DNA of 7,990 nt from Pseudomonadota bacterium (GTDB lineage Bacteria > Desulfobacterota > Desulfobulbia > Desulfobulbales > JAGXFP01): contig DAOVJK010000131.1 of assembly GCA_030673265.1 (NCBI GenBank), positions 1 through 7,990 of the forward strand. The letters are read 5' to 3'. Below, piece by piece: positions 5,399-7,990 of the stretch. The notes below the pieces were generated by a model. That model worked only from the letters and a program-made list of their open reading frames with translations. It was not told where the DNA came from and did no database searches. Every line of letters starts with the position of its first letter. The stretch's first letter is position 1. Both the position numbers and the translations under genes were made by a program.

Positions 5399-6928
5399 TT
5401 ACAGCTTATCGACAACCAGCTTGTAGGTTGGATCTTCCAGTACATTGACGACGATTATTTTCTCCGCATTTTTCAACAGTTTTCTGCAATCAGCGCTAAG
5501 ATGTTTAAGGTGTATCTTTTTGCCTGCATTATGATAGCGTTCCGTTATTTTATTCAAAGCCTCAATCGCTGACATGTCAACAACCCGGCTTTCTTCAAAA
5601 TCAATGACAACCTCATCGGGATCATTTATTACATCGAATTTTTCATTAAAAACGGTCACTGAGCCAAAAAACAACGGGCCGTAAATTTCATAATGTTTCA
5701 CGCCCTTTTCATCGATACTTTTTCTGGCTCGAATACGCATGGCATTATCCCAGGAAAACATCAACGCCGAGATGATCACACCCACAACAACAGCCAGAGC
5801 GAGATTGTGCAGGAGTGCTGTGACCAAAGTTACTGAGATCATGACAAAAATATCTGATTTTGGCATTCTGTTAAATGTTCTCAGGCTCGCCCATTCAAAG
5901 GTGCCGATTGCCACCATTATCATCAGACCCGTCAATGCTGCCATGGGGAGTTTTTCAACTAAATTTGCCCCGAACATAATAAAGACCAGAAGCATTATGG
6001 CGGCGACAATGCCCGACAATCTGGCTCTGGCACCATTGGAAATATTGATCAGGCTTTGACCAAGCATGGCGCAGCCACCCATTCCCGAGAAAATACCAGA
6101 CAAAATATTTGCCGCGCCTTGGGCGACGGCCTCTTTATTGCCTATGCCTCTGGTGCCGGTTATTTCATCAATAATATTGAGGGTCAGTAAGCTTTCAATC
6201 AGCCCAACTCCAGCTACAATGGCAGCGTAAGGGAAAATAACAGTAATTGTTTCAAGGTTTAGGGGGATGTCAGGCAGATGAAATGGCGGGAAGCCTCCTT
6301 TGATCGAAGCAATATCGCCGACTGTTTTTGTATCAATATCAAAACCAACTACAATCCCGAAAATAACCAGGATCGCGACCAGCGAGGCTGGGACGGCTTT
6401 AGTGAGTTTGGGCAGGCCCCAGATAATCAACATTGTAGTTAAGACCAATGCCAGTAGAACGTACAAGGGGTCGCCCGTTAACCAATTGCCGGATAGATCT
6501 TTAAATTGGTCTAATTGCGACGTAAATATGATGATGGCGAGACCATTAACAAAGCCAAATATCACCGGGTGCGGAACTAATCGCATTAGTTTCCCCAGTC
6601 GGAAGACACCAGCTGCAACCTGAATTAAACCTGCCAGCACAACGGTGGCAAAAACATATTCCACCCCGTGGCTCTGGACTAAAGCAACAATAACCACGGC
6701 AACCGCACCGGTAGCACCGGAAATCATGCCAGGCCGTCCGCCGAAGAGGGAGGTGACTAACCCTAAAACAAAGGCTGCGTAAAGACCTGTTAATGGTGAC
6801 AACCCGGCGATCAAGGCAAAAGCTACCGCTTCAGGAATTAGGGCAATGGCCACAGTTAATCCGGATAAAACCTCTGTTCCGTAATCGATCTTTTGTGACA
6901 AATCGAACAAATGGAAATACTTTTTCAT
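5399..6928 (-). CDS. SulP-family anion transporter with C-terminal STAS domain
   Basis: This is an inner-membrane transporter of the SLC26/SulP family; members carry sulfate, bicarbonate or dicarboxylates, and substrate cannot be read from sequence alone. It has 509 residues. The N-terminus is cytosolic up to about residue 17. Many hydrophobic segments span about 18-395, including the family motif EVLSGLTVAIALIPEAVAFA (19-38), GLSPLTGLYAAF (42-53), GATGAVAVVIVALV (71-84), PHPVIFGFVNGLAI (119-132) and the GMGGCAMLGQSLINISNGARARLSG segment (282-306). A cytosolic STAS domain follows at about 405-505, with FGSVTVF (421-427) and VVDMSAIEAL (449-458), which aligns with the usual D-x-S-G/A site. No carbonic anhydrase is fused or adjacent, so a bicarbonate role has no local support. 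The start ATG (complement 6926-6928) has only a weak GGA as Shine-Dalgarno; length supports it. The gene is convergent with trpS and divergent from yaeQ. By eye it is more AT-rich in third codon positions than dnaK or trpS. Confidence 0.95.
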   Translation of the reverse strand: MKKYFHLFDLSQKIDYGTEVLSGLTVAIALIPEAVAFALIAGLSPLTGLYAAFVLGLVTSLFGGRPGMISGATGAVAVVIVALVQSHGVEYVFATVVLAGLIQVAAGVFRLGKLMRLVPHPVIFGFVNGLAIIIFTSQLDQFKDLSGNWLTGDPLYVLLALVLTTMLIIWGLPKLTKAVPASLVAILVIFGIVVGFDIDTKTVGDIASIKGGFPPFHLPDIPLNLETITVIFPYAAIVAGVGLIESLLTLNIIDEITGTRGIGNKEAVAQGAANILSGIFSGMGGCAMLGQSLINISNGARARLSGIVAAIMLLVFIMFGANLVEKLPMAALTGLMIMVAIGTFEWASLRTFNRMPKSDIFVMISVTLVTALLHNLALAVVVGVIISALMFSWDNAMRIRARKSIDEKGVKHYEIYGPLFFGSVTVFNEKFDVINDPDEVVIDFEESRVVDMSAIEALNKITERYHNAGKKIHLKHLSADCRKLLKNAEKIIVVNVLEDPTYKLVVDKL

Positions 6929-7124
6929 AAAAATCCAAAGAAATTAATTGTTAGTAAGAAGAAAAATGAGTCCCGGGGTAAGATCGCCAGGAGACTGATT
7001 CAAATGGGAAGATCTAAACAAGATGATACAACTGTGGCGAACCGTAACAGGAGTAGATCAAATGTTTTCCATTTAAGGGGGCGGCAAAATAACATGTTTC
7101 AAACTTTAAGCAAAGCTTATTCGG

Positions 7125-7130
7125 TACAAT
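7125..7130 (+). promoter_or_regulatory. Candidate -10 box TACAAT
   Basis: TACAAT matches the sigma-70 -10 consensus at 5/6. No good -35 is found 16-18 bases upstream, and there is no extended TGn. If used, it would start a transcript of about 70 bases ending at the terminator at 7185-7209. It is the only reasonable -10 on the + strand upstream of that terminator. Confidence 0.25.
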
Positions 7131-7173
7131 CCGCGCCACATCCCATTGCAACGGAGAAATATCCGAGTATTAT

Positions 7174-7209
7174 CCTGCTATGGAGGCAGGGGAAGTCCTG
7201 CCTTTTTTT
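7174..7209 (+). terminator. Intrinsic terminator with overlapping alternative hairpin, ahead of yaeQ
   Basis: GGCAGG (7185-7190) pairs with CCTGCC (7197-7202), a 6-bp GC-rich stem that a G-T pair can extend, followed by seven T (7203-7209). No + strand gene upstream needs this terminator: sulP runs the other way. CCTGC (7174-7178) can pair instead with GCAGG (7186-7190) around 7 bases, which would break the terminator. The layout fits either the end of a small RNA or an attenuator about 97 bases before yaeQ. The hairpin and T tract are direct observations; the role is inference. Confidence 0.65.
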
Positions 7210-7267
7210 GATATGGCATCGTCAGTAGTTAATATTCGAGATTTCAGGAAGTCATTTTCATTTAACC

Positions 7268-7282
7268 AAACGTTTAACGTTT
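7268..7282. promoter_or_regulatory. Perfect palindrome AAACGTT-T-AACGTTT, operator candidate
   Basis: The two 7-base arms are exact inverted repeats around one central T. It lies 23 bases before the yaeQ GTG and 12 bases before its Shine-Dalgarno. Such a compact symmetric site is typical of a dimeric regulator's operator, but no regulator gene is in the window. A promoter close by is not clear: the AT-rich TTTAAAGAT just downstream is only a weak -10 candidate. Confidence 0.45.
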
Positions 7283-7305
7283 TTAAAGATAACAGGGGTG
7301 TATCT

Positions 7306-7842
7306 GTGGCATTGAAACCGACCATATATAAATTAAAAATTACCTTATCTGATACCGACCGGAATTATTATGACACGTTGAATTTAACGATTGCGCAACA
7401 CCCTTCTGAAACACCTGAGCGGATGATGGCTCGTGTGCTGGTCTTTTGTCTTAATGCCCAGGAATATCTGGTCTTTACGAAAGGACTTTCTGCGGTGGAA
7501 GAACCGGATATATGGGCTCGCACCCTGGATGGGCGGATATCATTATGGATCGATGTCGGGGAGCCAGCAGTTGATCGAATAAGAAAAGCAACCCGGCTTT
7601 CGCCGGCAGTTAAGGTTTATAGTTTTAATTCAAAATCGGATACCTGGTGGGCCCAGGAACGAGCAAAGTTCAATGAGTTGCCGGTGGCTGTTCTGCAGTT
7701 TCCGTGGGCAGGTATCCAGGCGTTGGCGGCGCTTGTAAAGCGTACTATGGATCTTTCCGTCACCGTTACCGGTGATACGGCCTATGTTGCTGCGGAGAAT
7801 GGGGAGTGTGAGGTGGCTTTGGTTTCGTTGCAATCTATATGA
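7306..7842 (+). CDS. yaeQ: YaeQ family protein
   Basis: The product has 178 residues with a GTG start, close to the 181 of E. coli YaeQ. The match is along the whole length: M-A-L-K-P-T-I-Y-K at the N-terminus, HPSETPERMMARVL (32-45), LVFTKGLSAVEEPDIW (55-70), LWIDVGEP (80-87), DRIRKA (90-95), KVYSFNS (103-109) and the WW pair (114-115). YaeQ is classed with PD-(D/E)XK nuclease-like folds; the acidic residues E38 and D83 and K103 are candidate site residues by position, which I infer rather than know. Its cellular role is not established; an early report linking it to suppression of rfaH was not upheld, as I recall. The start is GTG at 7306, not the in-frame ATG at 7180 or 7213: AGGGG (7294-7298) lies 7 bases upstream, and family proteins begin here. 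No partner gene is adjacent on the + strand. Confidence 0.95.
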   Translation: MALKPTIYKLKITLSDTDRNYYDTLNLTIAQHPSETPERMMARVLVFCLNAQEYLVFTKGLSAVEEPDIWARTLDGRISLWIDVGEPAVDRIRKATRLSPAVKVYSFNSKSDTWWAQERAKFNELPVAVLQFPWAGIQALAALVKRTMDLSVTVTGDTAYVAAENGECEVALVSLQSI

Positions 7843-7990
7843 GCAGCACGGGTAGAATGTTCAATTAACCACCGAATACGAATTAGTTAAGAGGCCTAGC
7901 CCGCATATTTCATGAGTGTTTTTTTGAAAAGTCATTTTAACTGATTGTACTTGTGTGTTAAACCTTTGGTTTGCTGAGGAATATCAAGGT
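7843..7990. other. Intergenic tail after yaeQ
   Basis: I see no gene in these 148 bases. A run of seven T (about 7919-7925) follows yaeQ, but no strong hairpin precedes it, so a terminator is doubtful. AAACC-TTT-GGTTT (7960-7972) is a small 5-bp inverted repeat. GAGGA at 7976-7980 near the edge could be the Shine-Dalgarno of a gene starting just outside the window. Confidence 0.5.

Larger units (their letters stand above)
6929..7305. other. Divergent intergenic region between sulP and yaeQ
   Basis: These 377 bases should contain the promoters of both flanking genes. Visible signals are a TACAAT box (7125-7130), a small CGGA/TCCG hairpin (about 7153-7166), an intrinsic terminator with an alternative stem (7174-7209) and a perfect palindrome (7268-7282). 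A 105-codon open frame across 6911-7228 has low-complexity basic composition, overlaps the sulP start and runs through the terminator, so I do not consider it a gene. I could not recognise a sulP promoter on the - strand. Confidence 0.6.

Noticed and set aside
5739..6059. + strand open frame antisense to sulP
   Set aside because: Opposite-strand shadow of the transmembrane coding sequence, with no independent support.
6911..7228. 105-codon + strand open frame at the sulP-yaeQ gap
   Set aside because: It begins inside sulP on the opposite strand, has basic low-complexity composition, no recognisable motif, and runs through the terminator at 7185-7209.
7180..7305. N-terminal extension of yaeQ from the ATG at 7180 or 7213
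   Set aside because: It crosses an intrinsic terminator, lacks a Shine-Dalgarno at 7213, and adds residues not found in YaeQ proteins; GTG 7306 fits better.
1..7990. CRISPR array, insertion sequence, prophage or attachment site
   Set aside because: No regularly spaced repeats, transposase, integrase or terminal inverted repeats are visible.

Overview
The window reads as ordinary chromosomal DNA of a Gram-negative bacterium. Gene content and protein flavour suggest a deltaproteobacterium (Desulfobacterota, possibly Desulfobulbales-like). That placement is an inference from the look of the proteins and the mid-range GC, not a database result. There are six protein-coding genes, one of them cut by the left edge. 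There is no sign of phage, transposon, CRISPR array or rRNA, and no convincing tRNA.

Layout, left to right. A PLP-dependent class I/II aminotransferase (5' end missing) ends at 1165 and is closed by a long-stem intrinsic terminator. A 350-base gap then holds the likely promoter region of a heat-shock operon: a perfect TTGACA/CTTGACA -35-like box followed by a run of eight G. grpE (GTG start, 1516-2091) and dnaK (2171-4081) follow on the + strand and end at a strong terminator. trpS, encoding tryptophanyl-tRNA synthetase (4301-5266), comes next behind a 149-base leader that can fold and has no normally placed Shine-Dalgarno. It ends at a near-perfect terminator. A SulP-family anion transporter with a C-terminal STAS domain lies convergently on the - strand (5399-6928). 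A 377-base divergent gap separates it from yaeQ (7306-7842, + strand), a small protein of the PD-(D/E)XK-like YaeQ family. The last 148 bases hold no gene I can support.

How the genes work together: GrpE is the nucleotide exchange factor of DnaK, so those two form a functional pair. Their third partner dnaJ and the repressor hrcA are not adjacent. The aminotransferase, trpS, sulP and yaeQ look like independent single-gene units, each bounded by its own terminator or by a change of strand.

I found no clear undescribed system. The observations most worth a second look are in the non-coding DNA: a terminator with an overlapping alternative hairpin and a perfect operator-like palindrome between sulP and yaeQ; the apparently hairpin-bridged ribosome binding site of trpS; and the G8 tract in the presumed grpE promoter spacer. 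The longest open frame over yaeQ begins at 7180, inside the terminator, and should be shortened to a GTG start at 7306.
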